Counted from the first letter of the stretch, positions 7,830 to 17,815 are shown. The stretch: 36,833 nt of DNA from a virus (IMGVR_UViG_3300025652_000218:1-36833); one strand, 5' to 3'. The notes: generated from the sequence alone by a model not told the origin. Numbers and translations: made by a program.

Positions 7830-10800
7830 TTATGATGAGCATCCGCATCTTGTGTAAGTAATTGTTACCCCTTCTACAATATCTGTAGTCGTAGGAATAG
7901 ACCTTGAACATATAGTTTCAACTCTTCCATTTGAAATAGTACCCTCAGCCTCTAGCCCTGTAGTGCAGTCTAAGTAGTCGTATAACACTACACCTCCACT
8001 GTTGTTTAGTATCTCATACTCTGAGCATAGCTCAGTACAATCATAACCACAACAAGCATCAGCAGCATCTACCGTTGAATGAGATAGTAGAAGTGAACTC
8101 TTGTCCCTTAAATCCCAAATCAAATAAAGATTTTCTCCTACATTTTCCTCTGCAGGCATCATAAAAGTAGCAGACACAAATTCATCTGTTTCAACTGGGT
8201 TTAAGGCTACCGAAGCATTTTCAAGAAGTAACATCATATCTGTAGAGTTATTCTCATAAACCTGAGAAGACCTTAGATACATAAACCTGTTTGTGTTTAC
8301 GTCAAAACTGAAAGAACTATTGCTATTTTTCTCTACAAACAAAGTAATATCTGAATTGTCAGTAGGTACTGAAGAAGCTCCTTGAGGCCCTGTAAACTCA
8401 TCGTATAAACTTAATGTTGGATTCCCTGCGTAGGTTACAAAAGGAACATCCGTTGATGATACTGGTGACTCAACTATTCCGTCAACATAGCTAAATCCTA
8501 ATCTAGTTGGTGTTAATATAGGACTTCCAGGGTTAGGAGAATAAACAATCCATCTTACGTTAATATTGTTAGGGTCTGGGCATCCTGTAACAACCTCTAA
8601 TCCAGTCGCTACACCTGTACTAATTACAGTTATGTCAAACTTAGTTTCTCCAGTTAGACTCTTTGGTATACTTATATTTCCCGATGTAGATACAGGCCCT
8701 GATGTGTAAGTTGTTGAGTTGTAAACAACATTAATGGTTACAGTTCCTACCATTCCAGCAGGAATATTCCATTTCACGTCAGTATATCCAATTATAGTAC
8801 CTACGTTTATGCAGTAGGTGTAATCATTTCCTGATTGAACATTAAAGGTTCTGTAGTCCTCGCAGTCTAAACACTTAACCTCAGCAGGAAGTAGTACATC
8901 GTTTGAAGACAGTACATACTCGTTCATGTAAGGGTCAAACCCTCCTAGCTTCTGAGTGTTAAAATCATTGATGAACAAATCCCTAAACCAAGAACGCATA
9001 CCCTGCTCGGATATTACTTTAACTTGGTCTCCTGCAGCCTCATCTGCACCCTTCATTTGTATCACAGCTCCTCTCTTTGCGTCAGTAAAGAATTTATCGT
9101 ATCCCCACTTAACATAACTCTCAGGGTTATGGCTAATACCATACTCCTCAGTCTTCGTTACTTGCTGACCTAATACTTGAGGAATAGAAGTTAAAGCACT
9201 TCCACCGCCTGCATCAGAAAGAATATTCTTGCCTGCCAGTACATAAGAAATCTTGTCCTCCTGTAGTACTAGTACGTTTGTTTGTTTTCCGTCAAGAATC
9301 TGAATTTTTCCAAAAGAATCCTCTAACGGTTTAAAGTTAAGTAGGCCTAGGTTAAACTCGTTCAGCTTGTTTACATTAGTTTCATCATTATAAACGCCAC
9401 TGTAGGTAAGGTCTGCAAACCTGTGAGCTTCTTTGTAATCCTCTGCAGAGACAGATAAAACCCTGTTTCCTAAGTTAAACTGCTTTCCTGTAATAGAATC
9501 TAAAGCCTTATAACTCTCAGCTCCGTTTCCAAACATATAACAGTTATAGAAATCAGTGTCTATAATCGCTGACTGTAAATTTGTTTGATTTTGAACATTA
9601 CCCTGGTGGAATCCATTTGTTATTGGAAATGATTCGCTTGACTCATAAAATACGTCTGGCAAAGCGTCCAATGGTTGTGTTTCAAATATTAAAGAAGACT
9701 CAGGTAGATATATTTGCAATGAAGCCTGACCGTTAGCCTCTCCATTCTTAGTTGTTGAACACGCATTAGTACCTGTGATTACCAGCTCTAAATATCCTGT
9801 TGAACCTCTGTAGAAATACCAATTATTAGTACAAAGAGAAGGAGCAGCAGGTGATGTTGTATGAATTGCTGGATAGAAAACATTATTAGGTATACATTGA
9901 GAATTTCCGGCAAAACCTGTTCCTCTTACGAAACTGCTTGATATACTATCTCCTACAAACCAATCGTACATATTATTGTAGTCAGCAGTAGAAGTGAATG
10001 TTTCATCATAAGTAAAGCTTCTTTCCTCGCATTTTTTCTTTCCAAACGTACCGTTTCTCTTATACCTAAACTTTATTTTAATTATAGAGTTGATAGGAAT
10101 AGCTATGTCTGTATGAGTAGTTCCGTTAAAAGTACTACATCTCAACTGAGTAAAACAGTAATTATTTTGTCTATTAGCGTTAGTAAAGTTTGAAACAGAA
10201 TGAACGGCAGAAGGAACGAACTGAGCACTAAAGTCATCCGAAGTAATCTTCATATATACCCCTGCTGGAGGTACAACCCCTGTCGTTGTTGTTATGAAGT
10301 TTGATGACTGTGCCTTCTTTTCTAGAACAGTGGCTGTTACGCACTCGTTAATAGCTCCACTAGTGTCAGACTTAACAGTGTACCTGTCTCCCTCCTCTAC
10401 TTTTCTTGCGTTTTCGCCCTCTAACAGAAAATATATGTTATTAGTTCCATCCTGAATCCAATAAAATTGAGCGTAAATTGTTTCGTACCCTTGTTTGTCT
10501 GGCTTTATTAAAAACTTATACCTAGTCGCCCAATATGGTGGCTTTTGTATGCTTGGTATTGTAACCTTAATGCTATTTTTACTGTCTGAATATTCACAAG
10601 GAACATGCTCTGTATTCCTGTTACTTACCAAAGCTGTAGTTGAACGATTAAAATCGTCCATGTAAGCTATTGCTATTTCGTACCCCCTATTGCTATGAAG
10701 ACTTTTTGAGAATCCACCTGTAGAATAAGCTCCTTCTGCTTCATGAACTCCGTAATATTCGTAAGCGTATGCCCCGGTTGGGTTGTTTGCATCAGCAACG

Positions 10801-12458
10801 TATTGAATAGCAGGAAATTTAAAGCTAATAAAATTACTAGAAGGCGTTGAAAATACTTCTATAGGCTGACCGTTTGCCGTTATACCACTTGCATACTTAG
10901 TAAGAGTAGCTAGAATAGGAGAGTTACAGTTATATATATCTGTAAACGTAGTTCCACTACAAGAAGTTGGGTTTGTAGGGTCGTAAACAGGAAGTATGTT
11001 TGATGTAGTACCTACCTTATCTAAAAACTCTGTACTTGAAGCTAAATCATAAACAGATGTATAGCTTCTAGGAAGAGTAAATAGCAGAGATACTTTGAAC
11101 GAGCTGGATGCAGTAATAGGAATTGTTCCAGAACTAAAAACTCGTAAGAAAGTTATGTCAAACGATATAGAACTACCTGCCACCATATAGTTTACACCTG
11201 CACTTGGGTTTAATACGCTTAAATCAAAGTCAACAATTCCTTTATAATAAACAACAGTCCCCGGGGCTGGGTCTATATTATAGTTTGTAAATCTTTTGGT
11301 ATATGGAAAAGTGTAGCCAGTAGAAGTGCTTCCTGTTATTAATTCAGTATAGTACTCTAATTTTAGCTTATTTCCGGATACATCAATCAAGTCGTACCCC
11401 TCTGTGTAGTTACCATAAACAAGTCTATTACTCATAACCGTCTGAGCCTTAGCAAATCTAGGTACATTATCGTAAAGCCTTAATATCTCAGAAGAAGGAA
11501 GTATTGTATAAATCTTACTGTTGTCAAATGTATAAGTCCTAGATTGGTTATCTCCCCATCCATTATCTACTTTGTCCAGCTTCTCTATCACCCTAATTAC
11601 TGAGTCGTCAGCATCCTTAAACAGTAAATCTATACCAACAACCAAATCTCCTCCTGTTTGAAATGTAATGATGGCTGCGTTAAACTTATTCTCCATTCCC
11701 TCATTAAGTACACTCTCTGCACTTAAAAAGAAATCTTTAGGCTCAAACGCAGGTTGTGAAAATTGAGATGTAGCAGAGTATTCATTGTTTGCGTACCTGT
11801 AACGGTATCCAAAGCAGATAAACCTATCCTCCATGTAATTAATGTCATTTCCTATGTCAATAAGACTAACTGAAGGAGATGTAAGCGGTGCTTTCTTGAT
11901 TACAAGTAAAGACTCATCGCTAAATGTATCTACATTTGCAAGAGGAAACGAATAGCTATTATCTACGTCAATCCTTCTAGGAGCGTTGTAGTCATCTGTA
12001 AAGAACAATAGGTTTTCAACCAAAGAAACCCCTGTTATTAAATACTCAGGGTTGAAGTTTAAGGTGGTAATTATACCAGCTCCAATGTTATTTAAAATAC
12101 TTACAACGTGATAGTTTAAGAAGGAAGTCTTAGTATCAAATGATACTATCAAATCAAGTTTTCCACTAGCTCCCACTGTAAATGTTGGGTCATGAACAAA
12201 CCAAAACAGTCTTTCATTTGCTCCGTCTTCAAAAGCTCCAATGCATCTAGCGTTAGCACTCAGTGGAGTACCATCTATATACTTAAGGCTTGTCAACGGA
12301 AGGTTTCCTAATGAGTTCTCTATCGATCCAACATTATTTCCCTCCGTAGAGTTAACCCTTACGTTTAATGCATCAATGTATTCACCGTCCTGCATAAGAC
12401 GTACATCGGTAGACTTATTCATCTTACCCTTGGTAAAGCTTTTAGTTATATTCGCCAT
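7830..12458 (-). CDS. Tail nozzle/muzzle protein (T7 gp12-like/crAss muzzle-like), 1542 aa
   Basis: Very large beta-rich structural protein. The N-terminus (FTKGKMNKSTDVRLMQDGEYIDALN..., then SIENSLGN) is the signature opening I associate with the nozzle/muzzle proteins that close the short tail of marine and crAss-like podoviruses. A region resembling beta-propeller strands follows (residues ~60-200, e.g. ENLLFFTDDYNAPRRIDVD), then long beta-rich segments. The last 77 residues hold eight cysteines (CCGYDC..LC...C...C...RCGCSS), unusual for a cytosolically made virion protein. The gene lies 1 base after the 306-residue neck gene and is followed by small tail genes, matching ring-ring-nozzle order. 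Confidence is high that it is a tail structural protein, lower for the exact equivalence. Confidence 0.8.
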   Translation of the reverse strand: MANITKSFTKGKMNKSTDVRLMQDGEYIDALNVRVNSTEGNNVGSIENSLGNLPLTSLKYIDGTPLSANARCIGAFEDGANERLFWFVHDPTFTVGASGKLDLIVSFDTKTSFLNYHVVSILNNIGAGIITTLNFNPEYLITGVSLVENLLFFTDDYNAPRRIDVDNSYSFPLANVDTFSDESLLVIKKAPLTSPSVSLIDIGNDINYMEDRFICFGYRYRYANNEYSATSQFSQPAFEPKDFFLSAESVLNEGMENKFNAAIITFQTGGDLVVGIDLLFKDADDSVIRVIEKLDKVDNGWGDNQSRTYTFDNSKIYTILPSSEILRLYDNVPRFAKAQTVMSNRLVYGNYTEGYDLIDVSGNKLKLEYYTELITGSTSTGYTFPYTKRFTNYNIDPAPGTVVYYKGIVDFDLSVLNPSAGVNYMVAGSSISFDITFLRVFSSGTIPITASSSFKVSLLFTLPRSYTSVYDLASSTEFLDKVGTTSNILPVYDPTNPTSCSGTTFTDIYNCNSPILATLTKYASGITANGQPIEVFSTPSSNFISFKFPAIQYVADANNPTGAYAYEYYGVHEAEGAYSTGGFSKSLHSNRGYEIAIAYMDDFNRSTTALVSNRNTEHVPCEYSDSKNSIKVTIPSIQKPPYWATRYKFLIKPDKQGYETIYAQFYWIQDGTNNIYFLLEGENARKVEEGDRYTVKSDTSGAINECVTATVLEKKAQSSNFITTTTGVVPPAGVYMKITSDDFSAQFVPSAVHSVSNFTNANRQNNYCFTQLRCSTFNGTTHTDIAIPINSIIKIKFRYKRNGTFGKKKCEERSFTYDETFTSTADYNNMYDWFVGDSISSSFVRGTGFAGNSQCIPNNVFYPAIHTTSPAAPSLCTNNWYFYRGSTGYLELVITGTNACSTTKNGEANGQASLQIYLPESSLIFETQPLDALPDVFYESSESFPITNGFHQGNVQNQTNLQSAIIDTDFYNCYMFGNGAESYKALDSITGKQFNLGNRVLSVSAEDYKEAHRFADLTYSGVYNDETNVNKLNEFNLGLLNFKPLEDSFGKIQILDGKQTNVLVLQEDKISYVLAGKNILSDAGGGSALTSIPQVLGQQVTKTEEYGISHNPESYVKWGYDKFFTDAKRGAVIQMKGADEAAGDQVKVISEQGMRSWFRDLFINDFNTQKLGGFDPYMNEYVLSSNDVLLPAEVKCLDCEDYRTFNVQSGNDYTYCINVGTIIGYTDVKWNIPAGMVGTVTINVVYNSTTYTSGPVSTSGNISIPKSLTGETKFDITVISTGVATGLEVVTGCPDPNNINVRWIVYSPNPGSPILTPTRLGFSYVDGIVESPVSSTDVPFVTYAGNPTLSLYDEFTGPQGASSVPTDNSDITLFVEKNSNSSFSFDVNTNRFMYLRSSQVYENNSTDMMLLLENASVALNPVETDEFVSATFMMPAEENVGENLYLIWDLRDKSSLLLSHSTVDAADACCGYDCTELCSEYEILNNSGGVVLYDYLDCTTGLEAEGTISNGRVETICSRSIPTTTDIVEGVTITYTRCGCSS

Positions 12459-12459
12459 A

Positions 12460-13380
12460 TTATTTTATAATCTTATTCTGACCTCTCATATTCATTAAAA
12501 GTCTTCCGGGATGTATATTGCTGATTCTGATTTTTGCGTTCCTTAGAAGTGCTGATTTGTCCTTTTTAGCTCTATTTACTACATACTCTTGAACTCCTAA
12601 CTTGGAATTTAGTATAGAATATCTAATATAAGCGTAAATAAACTCCTCAAACATCTTGTTTACACTAATGCTTGATTCATCTCCATTCTCCATTCCATCT
12701 GAAACGTATTCTAATACACATAATTCACCTGCCATACTAGAGCTAAAGTTAATTACTCCTGATTTTTTATCTATAGTAAATGTAGGGTTTACATTAGCTG
12801 TTTCAGTATTTAAGCCAAATCTTGCTCCTATTGAGTAATCAAAGTACCAATCACCATCAATATTGTATCCTGATTTTCCGTTATAAGCTCCTCCACCCAT
12901 GTAAATGCTTTTCTTAGTTCCTGCTATTCTATCCGTGTCCAAGAAAGAAAACTGAGGTTTTAAAACATTTCCATTGATATCAAAAAGTATTCTGTAGTTA
13001 TTATCCTGAAGATAAGCGTCAGAAGATGTTGCTTGAATATTTTCTGTAAGTGGTCTTAATACTCCTCCTGAATATAAAGACACTCTAACCCAATTTACAT
13101 AGTCAGGTGGTAATACAAATCTAAGTAAGTCAGATACATTAAGCTCTAACGCTTTAATTTCTTTAAACGCATCGTAGTTTAATTCTTGTATCCCTCTCTT
13201 AGCATGAAATAAAACCTTATACCTCTCTTCGTTATTAATTAATGAGTGGTTTCCAGCATACATCACCATAAAGTTATTTACTATGTCCTTAAGTGTAACG
13301 TATTGATAAGAGCCCCAGTTTTCATTTTCTGGTAGTGCTCCTCCGTTCTCGTAGTATTGATATTGTGATATATATGCCAT
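12460..13380 (-). CDS. Neck/ring (tail tubular) protein, 306 aa
   Basis: Soluble mixed alpha/beta protein starting MAYISQYQYYENGGALPENENWGSY. It has motifs typical of short-tail neck proteins: a helical segment (ERYKVLFHAKRGIQELNYDAFKEIKALEL), a strand motif PPDYVNWVRVSLYSGG, and a C-terminal helical Arg/Lys-rich part (YAYIRYSILNSKLGVQEYVVNRAKKDK). These resemble T7 gp11/crAss ring proteins. Its ATG shares one base with the stop of the 314-residue gene (TAATG), so the two are probably translationally coupled. It sits between that gene and the nozzle, as expected for a ring joining portal to tail. Confidence 0.65.
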   Translation of the reverse strand: MAYISQYQYYENGGALPENENWGSYQYVTLKDIVNNFMVMYAGNHSLINNEERYKVLFHAKRGIQELNYDAFKEIKALELNVSDLLRFVLPPDYVNWVRVSLYSGGVLRPLTENIQATSSDAYLQDNNYRILFDINGNVLKPQFSFLDTDRIAGTKKSIYMGGGAYNGKSGYNIDGDWYFDYSIGARFGLNTETANVNPTFTIDKKSGVINFSSSMAGELCVLEYVSDGMENGDESSISVNKMFEEFIYAYIRYSILNSKLGVQEYVVNRAKKDKSALLRNAKIRISNIHPGRLLMNMRGQNKIIK

Positions 13381-14324
13381 TATGCTTCAGTTTGGTTTGC
13401 TTGTTGTTCTTCTGCTTGAGCGAATTGTACTATTTGAATTTCTCTTATAGACATTCCTGCGTATTGAAGTATTCTTGTTACTAATGAAACTTCATCATCT
13501 AATGTAAGTTCAAAATCTTGGTAATCAGATCTAGTTGAATCAAATGCAGGTTCTCCATTTGGTAAAAGGATGTAAGTCCACTTTGGTTCTTTTGGATATC
13601 TAATATACTGAGCTACAACTCTTCCAGGTTCAATAATTGTTTTAGGGAAAAGACTCATAAGTATTCCTTCCTCTGTGTATACAGGAAATATCTCAGAAGG
13701 TGCTGTAAACGAAGTGCTGTTAAGCATTGTTATTTTACTATGGTTTACTTTCTCCGCTTCGTTCTGTACTGATAAAAATATAGAATAATCTTGAGGAGTA
13801 GCCGTGAATATATCTGCATCTAAAGATAAAACATTGTCACTTACTATAGAAATTACCTCTGCTGAGGTATAAGTAGTCGTGTTAACTACAATATCTCCAA
13901 TAGCTACAGTAGCTGTAAAAGTAGCTGTAGAGTCTACTAATTCATTAGGAGTACCGGAAACAGAAGTGTTAGCACCACTGGTTCTAAACTTTTCATAAAC
14001 AAGAGCTTTGTTTATTAAATAATAATCATCTCCTGTAGTTGTCGCAGAAGGCAATAGAAATTTATTAGAAGATCCATAGTGCATATAACTTGTTACACTA
14101 AACATATCTATAACCTCTTCTATCCCTTTTGTGATATCTGCATACCCTGTTCCTGAAGAACGAGCATTTTCTTTATTTATTTGTCTATTATACTGATAAA
14201 AATATTCGTTAAATAAATCCATCTGAGCTTGTTTTGAAAACAAGTTGAAGTCTGATGGAGAAATATAACCGTAGTTATTTTTATTAAGTATAGATAAAAC
14301 TGTGTTTCTAACTGAATTTATCAT
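13380..14324 (-). CDS. Neck/head-tail connector protein, 314 aa
   Basis: It begins MINSVRNTVLSILNKNNYGYISPSDFNLFSKQAQMDLFNEYF, a helical start followed by beta-rich domains, e.g. a YIRYPKEPKWTYI strand pair near residue 240. The end is acidic and Gln/Ala-rich (FAQAEEQQANQTEA). The helical opening is what I expect of phage head-to-tail adaptor or ring proteins. It is the first gene after a terminator and carries its own -7 element 14 bases before the ATG, so it probably opens the tail transcription unit that continues through neck, nozzle and internal proteins. Confidence 0.6.
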   Translation of the reverse strand: MINSVRNTVLSILNKNNYGYISPSDFNLFSKQAQMDLFNEYFYQYNRQINKENARSSGTGYADITKGIEEVIDMFSVTSYMHYGSSNKFLLPSATTTGDDYYLINKALVYEKFRTSGANTSVSGTPNELVDSTATFTATVAIGDIVVNTTTYTSAEVISIVSDNVLSLDADIFTATPQDYSIFLSVQNEAEKVNHSKITMLNSTSFTAPSEIFPVYTEEGILMSLFPKTIIEPGRVVAQYIRYPKEPKWTYILLPNGEPAFDSTRSDYQDFELTLDDEVSLVTRILQYAGMSIREIQIVQFAQAEEQQANQTEA

Positions 14325-14338
14325 CTTTTACGTTTTTA

Positions 14339-14346
14339 CAAAGATA
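14339..14346 (-). promoter_or_regulatory. TAnnTTTG -7 element heading the tail unit
   Basis: Minus strand TATCTTTG, 14 bases before the ATG at 14324 and directly downstream of a terminator T-tract. The region where a -33 TTTG would sit is the terminator hairpin and has no match. Placement right after a terminator supports a real promoter. Confidence 0.5.
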
Positions 14347-14350
14347 AGCA

Positions 14351-14382
14351 AAAAAAAAGAGTAGTCCTTTTACAGACTACCC
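14351..14382 (-). terminator. Rho-independent terminator after 247-aa gene
   Basis: Read on the minus strand: stem GTAGTC / GACTAC (14375-14380 with 14361-14366), 8-base loop, then a run of T from the A-run at about 14350-14358. It lies downstream of the head-associated gene stop (14409) and upstream of the 314-residue gene. Confidence 0.75.
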
Positions 14383-14408
14383 TAATTAGTTTTAACTTTT
14401 ATTTAATA

Positions 14409-15152
14409 TTAAAGATTGCTTTCCAACATCTTTAAAGATTCTATTCCATCGTCAGTTTGTAAATATGAAGTTACGCTATCAATAGCATCACCTCCAAATG
14501 GAACTGTAAGCATTCTCTTTTTATTTGAAGCTGTATTATACCATACTTCAGTCTTGTTTTTTCTGAATGTAAGTAGTCCTCCGTCAAAGAAAGATTGTGC
14601 TTGAGATTTTAACTTCAAAGAAGAGTCATCTAATATATCTAAAAATCCTTCCGGATCTTGTTTTGCATAAATTAATAAATCCCTTTTAAGTTCTTGTGTA
14701 GTGATTGTAGAAGATTTATGCCCAAATAATACTCTGCTTACTATCTCAATCTGATCTAAATCTAATTGTCTAGCAGCTACAAGTGCATCTACCTCTACGT
14801 TAAGTCTTTCAACTACTTCTGAAGCATCTTGTTCTTCATCAGCTTCTTCATAAGTAACTCCATTTCCAGGATGATACTCTAAAAATTCTTGTAATACAGG
14901 ATTAGTTTTTTGAACCATCAAAAGACCATCCTCAAAAATAATAGGCTCTAGTATTGCATTTCCATCCTGCTCATCTTCAAATGGTGATTTTTGATTTCTA
15001 GCATATCTTAAAGGTCTATTCTCATTCTTTTCTTCGTCATACCATAATAATGGTTGTCTTGAAGAACCTCTTGTAGAAATCATTAATGATAATGGGGCTG
15101 CATCAGCCAATAATCTGTATACTTTATCCTTTGGTGTTTTTTTGTTTTTCAT
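14409..15152 (-). CDS. Head-associated structural protein candidate, 247 aa
   Basis: Acidic soluble protein located directly after the major capsid gene. A central motif NPVLQEFLEYHPGNGVTYEEADEE is followed by a helical segment (VERLNVEVDALVAARQLDLDQIEIVSRVLFG); I associate this combination with a conserved head-cluster protein of large phages whose role is undefined (head stabilisation or completion are options). The N-terminus is basic (MKNKKTPKDKVYRLL). The gene has a terminator on each side (15181-15210 before, 14351-14382 after), so it should be expressed at a lower level than capsid unless it has its own promoter; no TAnnTTTG is visible in its leader. Confidence 0.5.
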   Translation of the reverse strand: MKNKKTPKDKVYRLLADAAPLSLMISTRGSSRQPLLWYDEEKNENRPLRYARNQKSPFEDEQDGNAILEPIIFEDGLLMVQKTNPVLQEFLEYHPGNGVTYEEADEEQDASEVVERLNVEVDALVAARQLDLDQIEIVSRVLFGHKSSTITTQELKRDLLIYAKQDPEGFLDILDDSSLKLKSQAQSFFDGGLLTFRKNKTEVWYNTASNKKRMLTVPFGGDAIDSVTSYLQTDDGIESLKMLESNL

Positions 15153-15180
15153 TTGATATAATTTTTATTTGATTTATAAT

Positions 15181-15210
15181 AAAAAAATAGAGGTCGCAAA
15201 TTGCGACCCC
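15181..15210 (-). terminator. Rho-independent terminator after the major capsid gene
   Basis: The minus strand forms GGTCGCA-AAT-TGCGACC style pairing (15192-15208, seven perfect base pairs, 3-base loop) followed by T7 from the A-run at 15181-15187. It starts 18 bases after the capsid stop codon. It would end the scaffold-capsid transcript. Confidence 0.85.
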
Positions 15211-15227
15211 TACCTTTAGTTTTAAAC

Positions 15228-16649
15228 TTATGCTTGTTTGAACAAGAAGAAGTTGTTTGCACCTAGTGTACATACAGCTCTTTCAGACAAGAAGTTTACT
15301 TCCATAGCATCTAAATCGCTATTTGAAGCACCACCTGCTGAACCTGTCATCCATGTCTTGTAACGTCTGTCTTCAGTTTCAGAAGCTCTGTATCTAACGT
15401 GTAAGAATGGTCTCTTAGCATTTTTTCCTAAGATTTGGTCATAAACAGTAGTAGAACCTGCAGGAACTAATAGTCCGTTGACTTTACCATTTGTTAATCC
15501 ACCTCTCATTGTTGGGTCATTCAAGTATTTCCAATCTGACTTGTAGAAATCATACCCTCTTCTGAATCCTGTGAATCCTAAGTTAAGAGCCATGTCCTTG
15601 TCATTATCGAAAAGACCGTAAGAAGTACCATTTGTACCGTAAGAGTTCTGACCAGCTAACATATCATCGATAGCAAAACCAAATGCTCTATCTAAGAATA
15701 ATACATTCTCTTCAATAGAACCTTGCTTGTCTAATCTTTGTACGATAGTATCCCAATCAGATAATGCAGCTGGATTAGTTCCTGCCCACACGTTTCCTCT
15801 GTTACCTACAGTGTAGAATACACCTTCAGAACCTTTGTTTCCTACGTTACCTGTAGCTGCAGCAGCCCCTGAACCAGTCGCAGCAGGAACAGCTTCAATC
15901 ATTGCTGTCTCTAAGTAATCATCGAATCTCAAACGAGTTTCGTGCTCAGACTTCATGTACCAGTAGTATCCTGAAGCTCCGTTTTCAGTAGTTACTTCAA
16001 TCCATCCAATTTGAGCCATATCAGAACCTGATACTGCATACTTATCTTTTAAGATAATTGGAGAGTTTTCGAAGATTTCATCATCTGCTTCTAAAGAACC
16101 TACCATTCCTGTAGTTCCTTTTTTGAATTCAGAACCGTAGATGAACATTTCGTAAATGTTTCCTACGTTATCATTTGTCATACCACTTGCTTCGTAGAAA
16201 GCCACCTCGATAACACCTGTAGCAGTATTAACAGAAGTTACGATTGCTTTGTTTACTGTAGCAACTGTACCTACGATAGTTTTAGGCGACAACATGATTG
16301 TTTGTCCAACTCTTACAGCAATACCTCCAGTACCAGGTACTAAAGTATCGTTAATTGTAAATACAGCTGTATCTTGTGTCGTTATCACTGTAGTTGTACA
16401 GTTTACATATTTTGTGTGTAGTCTTCCTTGCTCTGCCCATTTGATAAGGTCTGAGTTAGAAGGCATTTCAGCTCCTACCATTCTTAAGAATGAAGATACT
16501 GATCTATTACCATATCTTTCGAATTCTTTCTCGTAAGTATCTGGAAGATACTGATTCAAGAAATTGAAGTTAGTAATGTAGTTTGTTGATAGGGCAACTT
16601 GCTCTGCACTTGGCTGCAAGTTAAACCCTGGTGACGCTTGTACTGACAT
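15228..16649 (-). CDS. Major capsid protein, 473 aa
   Basis: Position right after the scaffold gene, size, and a strong stand-alone terminator all fit a major capsid protein. The sequence has low Cys and a balanced alpha/beta composition. It has an N-terminal helical arm (residues ~20-75, NFNFLNQYLPDTYEKEFERYG), a beta-rich region with a Thr/Val-rich inserted domain (~85-165), a helical part with WYMKSEHETRLRFDDYLETAMIEA (~228-255), a Gly/Ala-rich loop (~256-275), and a C-terminal strand block ending SERAVCTLGANNFFLFKQA. This is compatible with an HK97-type fold as in crAss-like capsids, though the fold itself cannot be proven by eye. Its leader is A/T-rich with no Shine-Dalgarno. Confidence 0.8.
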   Translation of the reverse strand: MSVQASPGFNLQPSAEQVALSTNYITNFNFLNQYLPDTYEKEFERYGNRSVSSFLRMVGAEMPSNSDLIKWAEQGRLHTKYVNCTTTVITTQDTAVFTINDTLVPGTGGIAVRVGQTIMLSPKTIVGTVATVNKAIVTSVNTATGVIEVAFYEASGMTNDNVGNIYEMFIYGSEFKKGTTGMVGSLEADDEIFENSPIILKDKYAVSGSDMAQIGWIEVTTENGASGYYWYMKSEHETRLRFDDYLETAMIEAVPAATGSGAAAATGNVGNKGSEGVFYTVGNRGNVWAGTNPAALSDWDTIVQRLDKQGSIEENVLFLDRAFGFAIDDMLAGQNSYGTNGTSYGLFDNDKDMALNLGFTGFRRGYDFYKSDWKYLNDPTMRGGLTNGKVNGLLVPAGSTTVYDQILGKNAKRPFLHVRYRASETEDRRYKTWMTGSAGGASNSDLDAMEVNFLSERAVCTLGANNFFLFKQA

Positions 16650-16677
16650 AATTTTTGTTTTTGTTTTTTGTTAATGT

Positions 16678-17796
16678 TTATTTTTTACTCCTAATCTTTA
16701 ATCCACGACCCGAGTCGTTACTTAAAGACCTTACCTGTGTTCCTCCTTTTGAACTGACTTCTCCGGTGGTACGTTCAGACATGTTAATGTTTTTCATTGT
16801 CTTCATCATTCCATCCTTTGCAGTCGACTTGCCTTGATCATAAAAGAACTGGGCAAACTTCTCAGGATTCATCGCGACAGCTAACGACTTGTGGTATCCT
16901 CTAGCATTACTAACCATTCCATTTTCATCCAAAAACTTTTTAATAAAGTTCTCTGGATTAGACTGTATTTTTTTTAGTTCTGCAGCATCTCCGGGATTAA
17001 AAACAACTGAATTATCATCTAATTTAAACTCAAAACCTTTGAACTCATTAGAAAACACCTCATCAGTCTTTTGTGAAAACCACTCAGACTTACGCTGATT
17101 CTCCTCCTGTGTAGTCTTCGCTGACTCTACATATTGCTTGTACTCTTGATACCCTTCATCTTCACTTAAAGAATTAGAAGATCCGCTTGACTCAAGAGGA
17201 ACTTTATATTTTTCTTTTTGCTCGTTGAAAAATTTCTTAGCTTTAGCAACAATTTTTTTCTTTTTAATTTTTATTTTCTTGATGTCTGACTCTTCATCAT
17301 AATCTTCGTCATAATCAAAGTCTTCCATCAATGAATCGATATCGTCTTCGTCTAAACCTTCTTCGGTAGACAGAAGATAATCCTTTAGTAATTTATCATC
17401 ACTAACAGAATCAATGTCTCTGTTTAATTTAACAAAGTCATCAAGACCTCTTCCTGTTTCTTTTTTATACTTATAGTAAGCAGCTACATCGTCTGGAAGT
17501 TCTTCAGCTTCTTCTTTAGCTGCGTTAATCTCATCCAATGAAGATAACTCTCTTCCGTATTTATTCTTAATAAATGAAAGAATATCCTCCTCTCTTAATT
17601 CAGCAGAAGGAGATTTCTCTTCTTCAGTCGCTACTTCATTATTTACTTCAGTTTCTACTTCAGTTTCTACTTCGACTTTTGCCTCGGTAGTCTCGCTGTC
17701 TACAAACTGGTCCTCGTGCTTTTCCAATAGTTCATTTTCAACTTCTTGCATTGACTTTGTTTCTATAGGCTTTACTTCTCTTACTTTAATTTCCAT
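16678..17796 (-). CDS. Capsid scaffold protein, 372 aa
   Basis: Highly charged, acidic and helical protein immediately upstream of the major capsid gene (28-base gap), the classic place for a scaffold. Residues ~35-65 are Glu/Val/Thr repeats (ETEVETEVNNEV), and residues ~140-175 are an Asp/Glu run followed by a Lys-rich run (IKKIKIKKKKIVAKAKKFF). The C-terminal third (GYHKSLAVAMNPEKFAQFFYDQGKS, then a basic tail GRGLKIRSKK) resembles the capsid-binding end of scaffolds from Bacteroidota phages. There is no membrane segment or enzyme motif. It heads the scaffold-capsid transcript from its own -7 element. Confidence 0.75.
   Translation of the reverse strand: MEIKVREVKPIETKSMQEVENELLEKHEDQFVDSETTEAKVEVETEVETEVNNEVATEEEKSPSAELREEDILSFIKNKYGRELSSLDEINAAKEEAEELPDDVAAYYKYKKETGRGLDDFVKLNRDIDSVSDDKLLKDYLLSTEEGLDEDDIDSLMEDFDYDEDYDEESDIKKIKIKKKKIVAKAKKFFNEQKEKYKVPLESSGSSNSLSEDEGYQEYKQYVESAKTTQEENQRKSEWFSQKTDEVFSNEFKGFEFKLDDNSVVFNPGDAAELKKIQSNPENFIKKFLDENGMVSNARGYHKSLAVAMNPEKFAQFFYDQGKSTAKDGMMKTMKNINMSERTTGEVSSKGGTQVRSLSNDSGRGLKIRSKK
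17643..17673 (-). repeat. 12-base coding repeat in scaffold gene
   Basis: On the plus strand the unit ACTTCAGTTTCT is repeated back to back, encoding the ETEVETEV run of the scaffold. Short and in frame, so copy number could vary. Confidence 0.6.
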
Positions 17797-17815
17797 TGTT
17801 ATTTGATTTTATTTG

